From Begonia masoniana (Eukaryota > Streptophyta > Magnoliopsida > Cucurbitales > Begoniaceae): a stretch of DNA of 64,000 bases. The number at the start of each line of letters is the position of its first letter. The first letter of the stretch is position 1. Below the pieces are notes generated by a model. The model was not told the origin of the DNA and made no database searches. It was given only the letters and a program-made list of their open reading frames with translations. Shown here in pieces: positions 25,621 to 37,206 of this stretch. The DNA is taken from positions 77,891,181-77,955,180 of the forward strand of contig CM039502.1 of assembly GCA_022432975.1 (NCBI GenBank). Reading direction: 5' to 3'. A program made the position numbers and the translations under genes.

Positions 25621-26066
25621 CAAGTGGTTTTCAGAAAATCAGGGTTTGATTTTTCGAAGGGTATCGATCGATTTCAGGTTCGTAATTTCAGTTATTGAAA
25701 TTGCAACTTTTGTTGGAAAAAGAAATCAAGGATATAAAAAAAAAAAAAAAAGGGAAAAGAAATTGCTTTTGTTTTTCGTTCTGTTTCTTCTTCCTCGACC
25801 ACGAAGAACAGAACCTCGCCGCACGAAGGAGAGCCCGAGCCGCAAAGCACCTGAAGCCCTAGCTGCGCAGCAACCCGCATCTCCGAGCCTAGCCTTCTGT
25901 CGTCGACCTCCGAGCGCCAATCAGAACCGCCGCGCGAAGAGCAGACACCGCCGACCTGCCCGCTAGCACCGCGTCGTCTCAGACCAGCGCGTCTCCCGCC
26001 GTTCGTCACTACCATCGCCGATCAGCACCGCGCCGCGCGAACCAGACCGCGCCGTCGCTGATCTTC
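25621..26066 (+). other. Copia leader, first part
   Basis: Untranslated leader with a poly-A run (25737-25752) and a GC-rich section (25795-26060). Open frames over the GC-rich part read as arginine/proline-rich low complexity and resemble no protein. The leader is cut at 26066 by the solo LTR and resumes at 28622 (about 270 bp more) before the gag ATG. Confidence 0.7.
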
Positions 26067-28616
26067 TGTAACACCCGGCATTTTGCCATGTAATAGTTTT
26101 CCAGGATCATTTAAACGGGATTAATATTATATTAATACAAAGGAATGTTTTGGTTGAATTGTTGGAATAATTAGTGGAGAACTAAACTAATGTGTAACTA
26201 AAACCAAAGCACTAAGTTTGAAATGCATGGAAGGGCAATTTGGGGAGAGATTAAGGTTGGTGGGAGTAAGCCAATGGGTGTTTGCAAAGTGGCAACTTGT
26301 TGAGGAAGCTAAGTTCATCCTCCTACGTGAATTTTCATTCACTTCCCTGCTTCCTCCCATCTCTCTCGGCTTTCTCTCTTCCAGGCGATTGAAGCAAAAC
26401 TTCCACGCTTTGTTTCTCCTGTATTTTCCCGTCTTCTTCTAAAAAGGTGGGCATCTTTTATTGCTAACAAATTTGGATGAGTTTAATGTGAGTTTTTACC
26501 GAAGTTTAGGGTTTCGGTATTTGGTAAAAACTCACTGTTTTTGGATGAAAACACGTTGGTGTGTTTTCTAAAGAGTTGAAATGTGTTTGCTGCTTATTCT
26601 ACATGATTTTAGTTAGCATTTGTAGCGTGTTTAAATTCTGTACATGCATGCTACAGGTCCGAGTTTTCTTTCCAGAGACATCCAAGTTTTCAACCCTCCA
26701 GAAAACAGGTAAGTTCATAAGTTTAGATCCGGCCCTTAAGGCCCTACATCAAGGAGGTACTAGGTTTACTGTTCTGTCGGGTTGTTTTGGGTAGAAGAGT
26801 TAGAGTTATGTTCTGAAATGTCTGGCTTTGATTTATCTTCTGCTGTCTACTATTTTATTCTGTTATCTGCTAGTTAAAGTTCAGGCACCGTTCATGCATA
26901 CACTGTTTTCCTGAAAATTCATGCAAACCGATTTCTGTACACTGTTTGAAATTAATAAGAATAAAATCCGACTGAAATGTACCAGGTTAAGTGTGGGACG
27001 GGGACTGGCCCCTCTGGTTTTATCCCTCCCTGGGAATCTAAAAATACTGTCCCTGGCAAGGACCCTCTGGTTTTATCCCTCCCTGGGAATCTGAAAACTG
27101 CCGTGCCTGATAGTGCACTTACTGAACCAGTTCCCCTATAAGCTCCACTTAATTCTTCTGCCACTGAAATGTAATGTTCTGTTCTGTCACTGAATTTCTG
27201 AAAGTTCATGCATTGCATATGCACCACTGCATTCTGATTATGTCCTTACTGAGTTTTAGACTCATAGGTGAACTCTCTGATGTAGGTACTGAACCCGAAA
27301 CCGAGGACTTTGCGCCTCAAAATGATGATCTGATGTAGTTGATGGCTCGAGCTCATGGAGGGTTGGTTGCTGCAGCCAGACATGACTGATCTGAGGTTTA
27401 AGTTTTCTGAAAAGTTTATATCTGTAAAGTCTTCTAGAAGTCCTGGTTTGGTTGTAAAACTCTTTCTTTGAAGAAATTCTGCAAGTATATGTCCTGTTCT
27501 GTACTGATTTTCAGATTTTAAAACAATGTATAGGTCTAATGTCTAAGTTTTTGAAACCGCTGTATTTGACAATTCAGTTATATTCTAAAGTATTCTGGAA
27601 TTGTTTGGGATACTTTCTGTTAATCTGTGCATGGACGATTTCTGGTTTTAAAGTCATCCGTGTAGTTTGTCTTCTTGGAAATCTGTAAATTTTGAATCGG
27701 ATTTGAAGGTCCAAAACCTTTATGCCTTCTGTTTTCAGGCTCTCTATCTGTACGTCTTTCTGTTAAAAGTTGCTAAGTTTTGCCTTAGAAACTATGTCAT
27801 CCGATCAAGTCCACCGCTGCCCGTTTCCTTCTGTAAAACTATGTCTTCCGGCTGACGTCATCTAGTCATCCGCCCAGTGTATTCATGTCTTTCGGTTGAC
27901 GTCAGCATAAATTTTCCGCCCAGTTTAAAACGATGTCTTCCGGCTGACGTCATCTAGTCATCCGCCCAGTGTATTCATGTCTTCCGGTTGACGTCTGCAT
28001 AAGTCTTCCGCCCAGTTTCGAACTATGTCTTCCGGCTGACGTCATCCAAGTCATCCGCCCAGTTATTTATATCATCCGGCTGACGTCACCTAAGTCTTCC
28101 GCCAGTGTAATGCATGTATCTTCCGGTTGACGTCATCTATTCTTCCGGCTGACGTCATCACCTCCTCCGCCCAGTTTATTCACAGTTTCTGTTTACATCT
28201 TCCGCTGAACACTGTTCACCTGTTTTGTCTTATTCGACATCCACCTCCAATTTATCTCTTCCGCCCAACAGTATTTTATATGTTTTAAGAATTTCATTCC
28301 CTCCTCCGCCAGCCTTATGCTAATTTCTGTTCTGTTATCCATTATTGAAACCTGTTTTGCTTCCAATCCCAGAGAACTCTCTCTCCCCATAAATGTTCTG
28401 TTATTCACTGTAGTTTCTTCCTCTCTGTAGATTCACGTTTTTTTAGGGTTCACGTTGACAGTGCATGTTTCCTGTCATTCGATTCTATTTCTCTGTAAAT
28501 ATTTAAAAGTATAAAATCCACTGTCTTGACCGATCTGTTCAAAAAAAAAATAGTCACTGTTTCCTGTTATCTGTCCCGGAGTGATGGCTCCGATCCCGAA
28601 CCCCGGGGCTGTCACA
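26067..28616 (+). mobile_element. Solo LTR of a Ty3/gypsy element, 2,550 bp
   Basis: It begins TGTAACACCCGGCA and ends CGGGGCTGTCACA. The five bases TCTTC stand on both sides (26062-26066 and 28617-28621), a clear target duplication, and the copia leader reads on across it. There is no internal region, primer site or second LTR, so it is the product of LTR-LTR recombination or an unusually clean insertion. Inside are a direct repeat CCCTCTGGTTTTATCCCTCC (about 27008 and 27062), a CTTACTGAGTTTTAGACTC block similar to LTR copy B, and the TGACGTCA array. Small open frames inside are unremarkable. Confidence 0.85.
27840..28180 (+). repeat. Tandem array carrying TGACGTCA bZIP-type motifs
   Basis: Units of about 44-48 bp alternate CTTCCGGCTGACGTCAT and CTTCCGGTTGACGTC, each followed by CCGCCCAG. 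The palindrome TGACGTCA occurs at 27853, 27897, 27945, 28037, 28081, 28128 and 28150, with a TGACGTCT variant at 27989. TGACGTCA is the core bound by plant TGA-type and CRE-binding bZIP factors. Its multiplication in an LTR suggests an enhancer-like block; function is inference. Confidence 0.8.
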
Positions 28617-28893
28617 TCTTCACCGCCGATTCAAAGTCTGCCGAGAACAGAGAGCAGCCCGTTCTGTTTTGCTGCGACAGTGAAAGAAAAGGGATTGATT
28701 TTGTTTTTTCTATTCAGGCGTTGTTGAGTTGCTGTTTGGTTGAAAATTCTGAATTAATTTTGGCTAATTAATTGTTCTGAAATTATTGGTTGATTAATTG
28801 ATTTGGAAATATCTGAATTTTGAGGCGAGTATATTGGTTCTGATTTTCGGGACAGAATTATTCTGATTGTTTAAAAGGGGGATTTTTATAACA

Positions 28894-31800
28894 ATGGCAG
28901 GCGATGAAAGTACCAGTCACAGTATTAAAAAATTCAATGGGACAGATTTTGCGTTCTGAAGAATGCAAATTGAAGACTATTTATACGGGAAAGATCTTGA
29001 ACTTCCATTGAGTGCAAAACCAGAAAAGATGGACGATGTTGAATGGAATCGCCTTGACAGGAAAGTTTTAGGAGTCGTCAGATTGACGCTGACTCAAAGC
29101 GTTGCTCACAACGTGGCGAATGAGACAACTACAGCGAGTCTAATGAAGGCTTTATCTGATATGTACGAGAAACCCTCTGCGAACAACAAGGTGCATTTGA
29201 TGAAAAAATTGTTTAATCTGAAATTGGGTGAAGGTACTTCTGTAGCTGCACATCTAAATGAATTTAACACTTTTGTAAATCAATTATTATCTGTGAATAT
29301 TGATTTTGGGAATGAGGTTCGAGCCTTAATTTTGTTGGCATCTCTACCGAATAGCTGGGAGCCCATGAGGGCAACAGTCAGTAATTCAGTCGGCAGTGCA
29401 AAATTGGTATTTACTGATGTGAGGGATCGTATTTTAGCCGAGGAAGTTAGAAGAATTGATTCTGAAGAAACATCGAAAGGCTCAGCTCTGAATGTGGAAA
29501 ATAGGGGGCGAAATAAAAACAGAAATTCCAATCGGGGCAGATCCAGATCCAATTCGAGAAATGGAAAAATCTGGAAAAAAATTTGAGTGTTGAAATTGTG
29601 GCAAGCAGGGTCACATGAAAAAGGATTGCAGAGCTCCGAAGAAGAACAATACTGAAAAAGGTGATGGAGCAAATACAGTAACAGAAGAGGTCACTGACGC
29701 ATTGATTCTTTCAGTCGATAGCCCGATAGACTCATGGGTCTTGGACTCGGGAGCATCTTTTCATACCACGGCTCACAAAGAACTAATGGCAAATTATGTA
29801 GCTGGAAATCATGGGAAAGTCTATATTGCAGATGGTGAGCCACTGGATATTGTGGGCATCGGGGACATCAAATTGAAGACGACAAACGGGTCTGTTTGGA
29901 GTATCAATAAAGTAAGACATGTTCCGGGCTTGATGCGTAATTTGATTTCAGTGGGGCAGCTTGATAGTGAGGGTTACCATGTTAGCTTCGGAACCAATGC
30001 GTGGAAGGTAACTAAAGGAGCGATGGTCGTCGCTCGAGGTCAGAAAACAAGAACTTTATACATGACTTCTACATGCAGAGACACAATTGCCGTTGTTGAT
30101 AGCTCGAAGAATACAAAGTTGTGGCATTGCAGATTGGGCCACATGAGCGAGAAAGGAATGAAGATTCTTGTCAAGAATGGTCAGATTCCGGAGCTGAAGT
30201 CTGTTGAGCATCAGTTATGTGAAAGTTGCATCTTTGGGAAACAGAAACGTGTCAGTTTTCTAAAGGTTGGCAAGGAGCTGAAGCAGAAAAAACTAAAATT
30301 AGTGCACACTGACGTGTGGGGACCCGCACCCGTTTCTTCTCTTGGTCGATCATGCTACTACGTGACGTTCATAGATGATTCTACAAGGAAGGTTTGGGTC
30401 TACTTCATGAAGAACAAGTCTGATGTTTTCAATGTTTTCAAGAAGTGGAAAGCTTTGGTTGAGAATGAAACGAATCTGAAAGTGAAGTGTTTGAGGTCTG
30501 ACAACGGAGGCGAGTACATCAATACAGAGTTCAGCGAGTATTGTGCCATGAATGGGATCAAGATGCGGAAGACCATTCCTCGAACGCCTCAAGGGAACGG
30601 AGTAGCTGAAAGGATGAACAGAACGCTGAATGAACGTGCAAGGAGTATGAGATTGCACGCCGGACTGCCTAAATGCTTTTGGGCAGATGCAGTCAGCACA
30701 GCAGCCTACCTGATAAATAGAGGACCCTCTGTACCTCTAGATTACAAAATTCCAGAAGAAGATTGGAGCGGTAAAAAGGTAAACTTTTCTTTTCTAAAAG
30801 TTTTTTGTTGCTTATCATATGTTCATATTGATGATTCTGATAGAAGTAAACTTGATTCGAAATCTAATAAGTGTTTTCTTATTGGTTATGGTGACGCCGA
30901 GTTTGGTTATCGTTTCTGGGATAATCAAAATCGGAAGATCATTCGCAGCAGGAACGTCATCTTTAACGAACAGGTTTTTTACAAGGATGCTATTGGTAAC
31001 ACTTCAGACAGTGGGAGTTCTGTATTGAAAGAATCTACTGTGGTCAACTTCAGAGTTTCTTCAGGTGATATTACTCCGACCAGAAAAGAAAATCAGAGTA
31101 TTGTTGAAGAAGTTGATGAGAATATAGCTCCAGAAGAAAATGTGCAAACACCAATTATAGAACCAAGAAGATCATCCAGAATCAGCAAACCAACTCAGAG
31201 ATGGTCTCCATCTCTCAATTACATTTTGCTTACTGACAGAGGTGAATCGGGATGTTATGAGGAAGCAGAACAGTCTGATGATTTGATTGAGTGGGAGGCA
31301 GCCATGAAAGATGAAATGGACTCACTGAAATCAAATGAAACTTGGACATTGACCAAGTTGCCGAAGGGGAAGACGGCACTGCATAACAAGTGGATTTACC
31401 GGATTAAAGAAGAACCTGATGGAAGCAAGAGATATAAAGCCAGATTGGTTGTCAAGGGTTTTCAGCAGAAAGAAGGCATTGACTACACCGATATTTTCTC
31501 ACCAGTGGTGAAGCTGACGACGATCAGAACAGTTTTGAGTTTGGTTGTGAAAGAAGATCTTCATCTGCAGCAGATGGATGTGAAAACTGCTTTCCTTCAC
31601 GGCAGTTTAGATGAAGAGATATACATGCATTAGCCATAGGGCTTTGGGATGAGAGGAAAAGAGGAACTTGTATGTAAGCTTCAGAAGAGTTTGTACGGTT
31701 TGAAACAGGCTCCAAGGCAGTGGTACAAGAGATTTGACAGTTTCATGAAGCATAACAGTTTTGTGAGATGTGAAGCCGATCACTGTTGCTACATCAAAAG

Positions 31801-32788
31801 GTTTGATAATTCCTACATTATTCTGCTCCTTTATGTTGATGATATGTTGATTGCTGGAGCAAGCTTGCATGAGATTGACAGGCTGAAGAGGAAGTTATCT
31901 ACAGAGTTTGCAATGAAGGATTTGGGTGCTGCAAAACAAATCCTTGGGATGAGGATATTCAGGGATAAGGATGTTCTCAAACTCCCACAAGAAGACTATG
32001 TGAAGAAGGTTCTTAGCAGGTTCCAAATGCAGGATGCGAAACCAGTCACTACACCATTGACTAGTCATTTCAAACTATCCAAAGATCAGTCACCCTCGAC
32101 CGAGGAAGAGAGGAACTACATGGCCAAAGTTCCATATGCCTCAGCTGTTGGTAGTCTTATGTACGCGATGGTTTGCACACGACCAGATATTGCACATGCA
32201 GTAGGAGTTGTCCGCAAGTTTATGAGTAATCCAGGAAGAAAACATTGGGAAGCTGTAAAATGGATCTTGCAATACTTGAAGGGTAGTTCGGGATTCGCTT
32301 TATGTTTTCAAAAGTCAGATTTGGGCTTGGATGGATATGTTGATGCTGATAATGGTGGTGATATTGACAGTAGTAAGAGCAGGACTGGGTATGTCTACAC
32401 CTTGAGTGGTACCGCAATCAGTTGCGTTTCGAGACTTCAAGATGTCGTCGCTCTTTCTAGTTGTGAAGTCGAGTATATTGCAGTGACAGAAGCTACAAAG
32501 GAGATGATGTGGTTACAGCCTTTTCTACGCGAGTTAGGCCAAAACTACGATGGGAGTGTATTGCATTGTGACAGCCAGAGTGCCATTCATTTGGCAAAGA
32601 ATCCAGTTTATCATGGCAAGACAAAGCATATACAGGTACGCTATCACTTTATCAGATCTGCTTTAGAAGATTGAGTATTAGCGCTTGAGAAGATCCCAGG
32701 GAGTCGGAATCCAACTGACATGTTGACGAAAGCTGTGACGAGTGAGAAGCTGAAGTTGTGCGCAACTTCAGTTGGACTTCTTGAATGA
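28894..32788 (+). pseudogene. Copia gag-pol polyprotein, broken
   Basis: The start MAGDESTSHSIKKFNGTDF at 28894 is the usual Tnt1-type gag opening. Domains in order: gag (to about 29580); CCHC knuckle with a stop in it (C*NCGKQGHMKKDC, about 29593-29631); protease DSGASFH (about 29743); integrase with HHCC (LWHCRLGHM...CESCIFGK) and the catalytic core (HTDVWGP, SDNGGEY, and Glu in GNGVAERMN); reverse transcriptase (WIYRIKEEPDGS, LLYVDDML); RNase H (ALSSCEVEYIA). Breaks are: TGA at 28957 where Trp is expected, a frameshift at about 29575-29585, TGA in the knuckle, TAG at 31631 and 31637, and TGA at 32672. It cannot make the full product. The final stop TGA is at 32786. Confidence 0.9.
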
Positions 32789-32832
32789 GACATTGAAGTG
32801 AAGCCGCTGAAGATGGAGAGATGATGTGATTA

Positions 32833-32849
32833 GTCTCCAAGTGGGAGAT
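32833..32849 (+). promoter_or_regulatory. Polypurine tract of the copia element
   Basis: CCAAGTGGGAGAT just before the 3' LTR at 32850 matches the usual copia plus-strand primer tract. Confidence 0.8.
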
Positions 32850-33159
32850 TGTTGAGTTATGGAGTCTAATTAGGTTTAGGGGTATTATGGTCAAATAATT
32901 ACCTGTTATTCTGTAACCCTAAATCGTCTATTATATAAAGATGTGTTTAGGTTATAGAGTTGTATCACAGATTCCAGAGTGTCTGAGAGGGTGAGGAACA
33001 ACTGTTGTAACTCCTGTTTTTCATCTTAGTGAAATCTGTCAGCAGCCAGTGGACGTAGCTCTCGCGACGAGAGTGAACCACTATAAATCTGTGTGTTATT
33101 TCTTTTTTCGTATTTCTGAATCGTTCGTTACAGGTGGATTAGGGCGTCTAATCCTAACA
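32850..33159 (+). repeat. 3' LTR of the copia element
   Basis: 310 bp, TGTTGAG to CCTAACA, followed by the target duplication TTAGT at 33160. It carries TTTAGGGG where the 5' LTR has TTTATGGG. The truncated head at 25231 agrees with the 3' LTR version. Confidence 0.93.
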
Positions 33160-33164
33160 TTAGT

Positions 33165-34500
33165 AAGTAGCTATTTAAGCACTATTCAGACCTAATTGTT
33201 ATTAGTTGAATTAGAATTATTATTATTGAAGCTAATGCTCTCAAAACCCCAAAGTCTCAATCACCCGTTGCTATCCTCAGTGTTTGTTCTTCAAAAATAG
33301 TTTTTCAATCTTGTGAGTTTTGTGGAAAACTCTTACTATTGTTGTCTTCTATACTCTCTTAGTTGATAGTAGTCATCCCCATAAGGTTGCAAAAACTCTC
33401 ATCATATAGATTTTGGAGTACTTCTTCTTTGGAAGTCGCCTCACCCGAGAGGCGCACCTTTATCGCTTTCTTGGACCAATTTCGTTGTTTCTTCTATAAC
33501 TTCATCAATGCCGCATATTTTTTTCTGAAAATTTCAGAGATTGCTCTCAACATCTTAAGTAAGCTTGTGTTAACTTTTTGTGATTTTAGAGTTACTTTTC
33601 AAGTGGATATTCTGCTTGAAATCTGGTTAGCTTTCGGTGATTACTAATTGGATATCCGAGAAGGATCTAGTACTTGTGCTAAAACACAAGTTGCCATATT
33701 GGATTTGTGTCACGAATTCACCTTGGACTTCAACCTCCCTCATCAGTTTTAAATGGAGCTTATCAAAGACCTCAGTTTGCATTTCACTCCTCATCTTCTT
33801 GGATGCTGGGATTTGAATGTTGAAATATTCCAAGAGCTTCAGTATCAACGTGTTGTAAGACAAATTTTTGTTGCACGTCATGTTGATCTCACACATGTGG
33901 CTCCACCACGGGACTCAAATTGGCATAAAACAGTTGAATCAGTCGCTCGCAACATGCACCCGACAATTGACAAAATCCTCTAAGCCCAATTCTGTCAAAC
34001 AATTCATGAACTCCCATGGATGTAAATGTCATAAATCGAACCGTTTTAGAAAAAATAATAGATCTATGCATCATGTCATCCTTATAACGCAATTCATTAA
34101 GCCGAGTACTAAATTACGTAGAATACTGATCATTGTCAGCATTCTTGCATTGTAGGTCGTTGTGTCATACCTCCTTCAGAGAAGCTTGAGCTGGTGATGC
34201 ACGTTGTGATGGACCTCCTTGAGCTGTAAGCTTGTGCTTAAACATAATCTTCGGGCCCATTGATTTGAATAGCAAAATGTGATTTCTCAGATTTATCGAA
34301 AAACTTGAAATTAAGGCTCACATATTCGGCGCGAAATTGGATGAAATTTTGCGAAATCAACCTCGAATTCGGGCTAGAGAGGGTAGGCGGTCAGACTAGG
34401 CACGTAATGCACCGATTTAGAGGGCAATTTTGGCTAGAAAACAGGAAGAACAATGGGGGGAGGGGGATTTTTTTTTTTTTGCGAAAAGCGGGTCAGGTAG
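33165..34500. other. Decayed repeat flank between copia and MULE terminal repeats
   Basis: This is the other side of the copia target: AAGTAGCTATTTAAGCAC continues the sequence cut at 25230. Short frames (33363-33647, 33753-33983, 33889-34092) resemble no family I know. The sequence looks like transposon debris, perhaps of an older gypsy LTR and MULE non-coding sequence. There is a G-run and a T-run at 34455-34480 just before the terminal-repeat copies. Confidence 0.4.
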
Positions 34501-35328
34501 GGGATCCCCTATCCAACACATAGAAACGGAGACCGGGGACCCGGTCTGTGAGAACGGGTCCCCGTTCTCGCGTTTTTAAGTGAACACGGGGACCCGTTCG
34601 CGATAAGCGGGTCTTCGTTCTCGATCTTTTAAGTGAGAACAGGGACTCGTTTGTCACCTGTGAGTGCTCACCTCACTTTTAGGGCACTGAGCGGGGACCT
34701 GTTGGCGACAAACGAGTCGTCGTTCCTCTACTACAAATCGAGTGAGAACACCTTTGAAAACACGGGTCCCCGCTCGATTGACAAATGAAGGGGACATGAT
34801 CCTCTTGACAGGGGACCCGTTCTCCCGTAAACGGAGACCCACTAAGGGATTGTTACAAGTTAAAGGTTGATTTTGTTAATTAACTTATACTTTAGGGGTT
34901 AATTTGTTCTCGCGTTTTTAAGTGAACATGGGGACCCGTTCACGATAAGCGGGTCTCCGTTCTCTATCTTTTAAGTGGGAACGGGGACCCGTTCGTCGCC
35001 AATGGCTGCTTGCCTCACTTTTAGGGCATCGAACGGGGACCTGCGAGCAACGAATGAGTCGTTGTTCCTCTATTACAAATCAAGCGAGGACACCTTTGAA
35101 AAGCACGGGTCCCCGCTCAATTGGCAAATGAAGGGGATGTGATTCTCTTGACCGGGGACCAGTTCTCTAGTAAACGGAGACCCACTAAGGGTTGAATTGT
35201 TACAAGTTAAAGGTTGGTTTTGTTAATTAACTTATTCTTAGGGGTTAATTTGTTCTCGCGTTTTTAAGTGAACATGGGACCCGTTCACGATAAGCGGGTC
35301 TCCGTTCTCTATCTTTTAAGTGGGAACT
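34501..35328 (-). repeat. Tandemly repeated MULE terminal repeat (right side)
   Basis: The block at 34501-34906 is the reverse complement of the left terminal repeat at 812-1205. It is followed by a second copy (34907-35252) and a truncated third (35253-35328). The phrase TTCTCGCGTTTTTAAGTGAAC starts at 34565, 34907 and 35253, giving periods of 342 and 346 bp. All copies share the ending TTAGGGGTTAATTTG. Tandem growth of terminal repeats is known for some MULEs. Whether this is the right end of the element that begins at 812 is inference. Confidence 0.75.
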
Positions 35329-35487
35329 ATTTGGATTTTATCTTAAAAAATAAATAAAATAACCATTGACTCTGAGACGATGGACTGGACAGTCAACCGA
35401 GGATTTTTCAAAGAAATTAAGGGGAGCGGTCCACTAGTGACTGGCTAGTTGGTTGAGTTAGACACTTAGACTGACTCTGACGGATTT

Positions 35488-35577
35488 GACTTGGAAGGAT
35501 TGGAGCGTGAAAAAAGGGTGTGAAAGCAAGTAGACTTAGAAGGATTGGAGCGTGAAAAAAGGGTGTGAAAGCAAGTA
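35488..35577. repeat. 45-bp direct tandem duplication
   Basis: Two copies, 35488-35532 and 35533-35577, containing AAGGATTGGAGCGTG and GGGTGTGAAAGC, differing at one base (TTGGAAGG/TTAGAAGG). No known function. Confidence 0.9.
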
Positions 35578-35735
35578 GTTTTAATGGTCCTGATTCAATC
35601 GTTGGGCGTGATCAGTCGTTGCTTCCCTTTCACACGCTCTTCTTTTCAGTTGCCTGCTTTTGTTTTCCACATTGATGGCTACTTTTAATGGATTCTATTT
35701 TCTCTGCAAGATAAGGTTTGTTGGGTTTATTTACA

Positions 35736-36257
35736 GGGTAAAATGTAATTTGGCCCGTACAATTAGATGAAATGGGCCATTTACACCGTAAACTTTGATA
35801 ATAAGCAAGAACAACCTTAATATATTGATAATGGGTAATATGGCCTCTATCGTCATAATTTCCGTCAAAAAATAACGTTTTTTCACTTGTTCATTTTTTT
35901 TCCCAAAATGCCCCTCACTGGACCGAATCGGACCAGACCGGTTCGGCTAATTGCACTTTGGTTTTTTATTTTTTTTAATTCTATTCCTCGGTCTTCACTT
36001 TTCCGATAAATAGGATTTAAAAAAAAAAACCAGATTCAAATTAGCCGAACCGGTCTGGTCCGGTTCGATCCAGTGAGGGGCATTTCGGAAAAAAAAAAAT
36101 GAACAAGTGAAAAAATGTTACTTTTTAATAGAAAATATGACGGTAGGGGCCATATTGTCCATTATCAATACATTAAGGTTGTTCTTGCCTATTATTGAAT
36201 TTTACGGTGTAAACTGTTCATTTCACTTAATTGTAAGGGCCAAATTGTACTTTTTCC
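35736..36257. mobile_element. Foldback MITE, MULE type, with 9-bp target duplication
   Basis: The arms are inverted copies of about 240 bp. The left starts GGGTAAAATGTAATTTGGCC and the right ends GGGCCAAATTGTACTTTTTC. TGCCCCTCACTGGA on the left is mirrored by TCCAGTGAGGGGCA on the right. The flanks TTATTTACA (35727-35735) and TTATTTATA (36258-36266) form a 9-bp target duplication with one change. It has no coding capacity. Long terminal inverted arms and 9-bp duplications are typical of foldback Mutator-like elements. Confidence 0.88.
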
Positions 36258-36266
36258 TTATTTATA

Positions 36267-37197
36267 TCTCTGTCTTGATTAAGAACCTTATTTCAGTTTT
36301 ATTAATTAAGAAAGCGAGAGGGGAAGAAGGCAGGCCCAAGATAGGATAAGACTAGAGCAGGAGAAGGCCAAATTGGGGGAAGAAGGAATAGTTGGGCTCG
36401 ATCTAATCAATTTGTGCTGAACCAAAATCTTAGGCTCAGACGAGCTCGAGCCTCGAGCTAGCTGGCCTAAATCTTAGTATTGACTCAAATTTTGAATGAG
36501 AACAAGTCCTTCTACTCGCCACGACCTTAAATCTTAGGCTCGTACAAGCCCAATCTCTCATGCTGAAATCTTTTAATTGACTCTTAGTGTTTAAATGAAT
36601 CGAAAATCTAAATCTTAGGCTTGACTTATATTGTTTACGTCGGAATTTATGATTCTACTAATAGAATTCATATGCTTTCGCAATATTATGCAAATATGTA
36701 TCTCGAACTATGAACTGTATAAGAGTGAAAGCATACTTGCCGAACAGTTGTATTGTCTGAGATATTGTCATAGTGGTTGTTCTTTGAAAACACTACGAGA
36801 AAAACCCCTTTCATGAATAGATTGAGTCTTGCAGGGATGGAAACTACTCGAACATCCACGGAATTTTAAACAGAGACAACTATCTCTATTTAAATAATCT
36901 CATAGTCGATAGATAAAGATGGATGAATATTCATTAAATAGAGATAAATGGTAATTTGATTGAAATTTGTTAATAAATTTTAAATAAAGTGGGTCGCACC
37001 TTATGCAAATAGCTTTTATCTTCAATATAATCGAGTAATAATAAATAACGAGATTTAGCTGTGTTAAGACTATTTTCTAATGGTTTTAATTTAGCTAGTT
37101 CGGTCAGCTTGATTAGTCTACACACAACACGACAAATACAAGACAACAATCTCAAATTACACAATTGATCATTCCCTATAATTTTTCGAAGCTCCCA
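36267..37197. other. Intergenic, nothing recognised
   Basis: AT-rich sequence with scattered GGCTCGAGC-type phrases (36425-36470). No coding exon, RNA gene or clear transposon boundary was seen. Confidence 0.5.
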
Positions 37198-37206
37198 ATG
37201 TTTTTA

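Larger units (their letters stand above)
25292..33159 (+). mobile_element. Ty1/copia LTR retrotransposon, Tnt1/Tork-like, 7.9 kb with nested insert
   Basis: LTRs of 309 and 310 bp (TGTTGAG...CCTAACA) flank a primer binding site, a decayed gag-pol in the copia order (integrase before reverse transcriptase) and a polypurine tract. The 5-bp target duplication TTAGT is at 25287-25291 and 33160-33164. Without the nested 2,550-bp solo LTR and its TCTTC copy the element is about 5.3 kb, a normal copia size. The LTRs differ by about seven substitutions and one indel (about 2.3%), suggesting an insertion about 0.9 million years ago if 1.3e-8 substitutions per site per year is assumed. Confidence 0.92.

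Noticed and set aside
25535..25966. Open frame across the copia LTR and leader
   Set aside because: It crosses the LTR boundary and primer site and reads as low-complexity Arg/Pro sequence.
33363..34155. Short overlapping frames between copia and MULE repeats
   Set aside because: None longer than about 95 codons, no recognised motif, and surrounding DNA is transposon debris.
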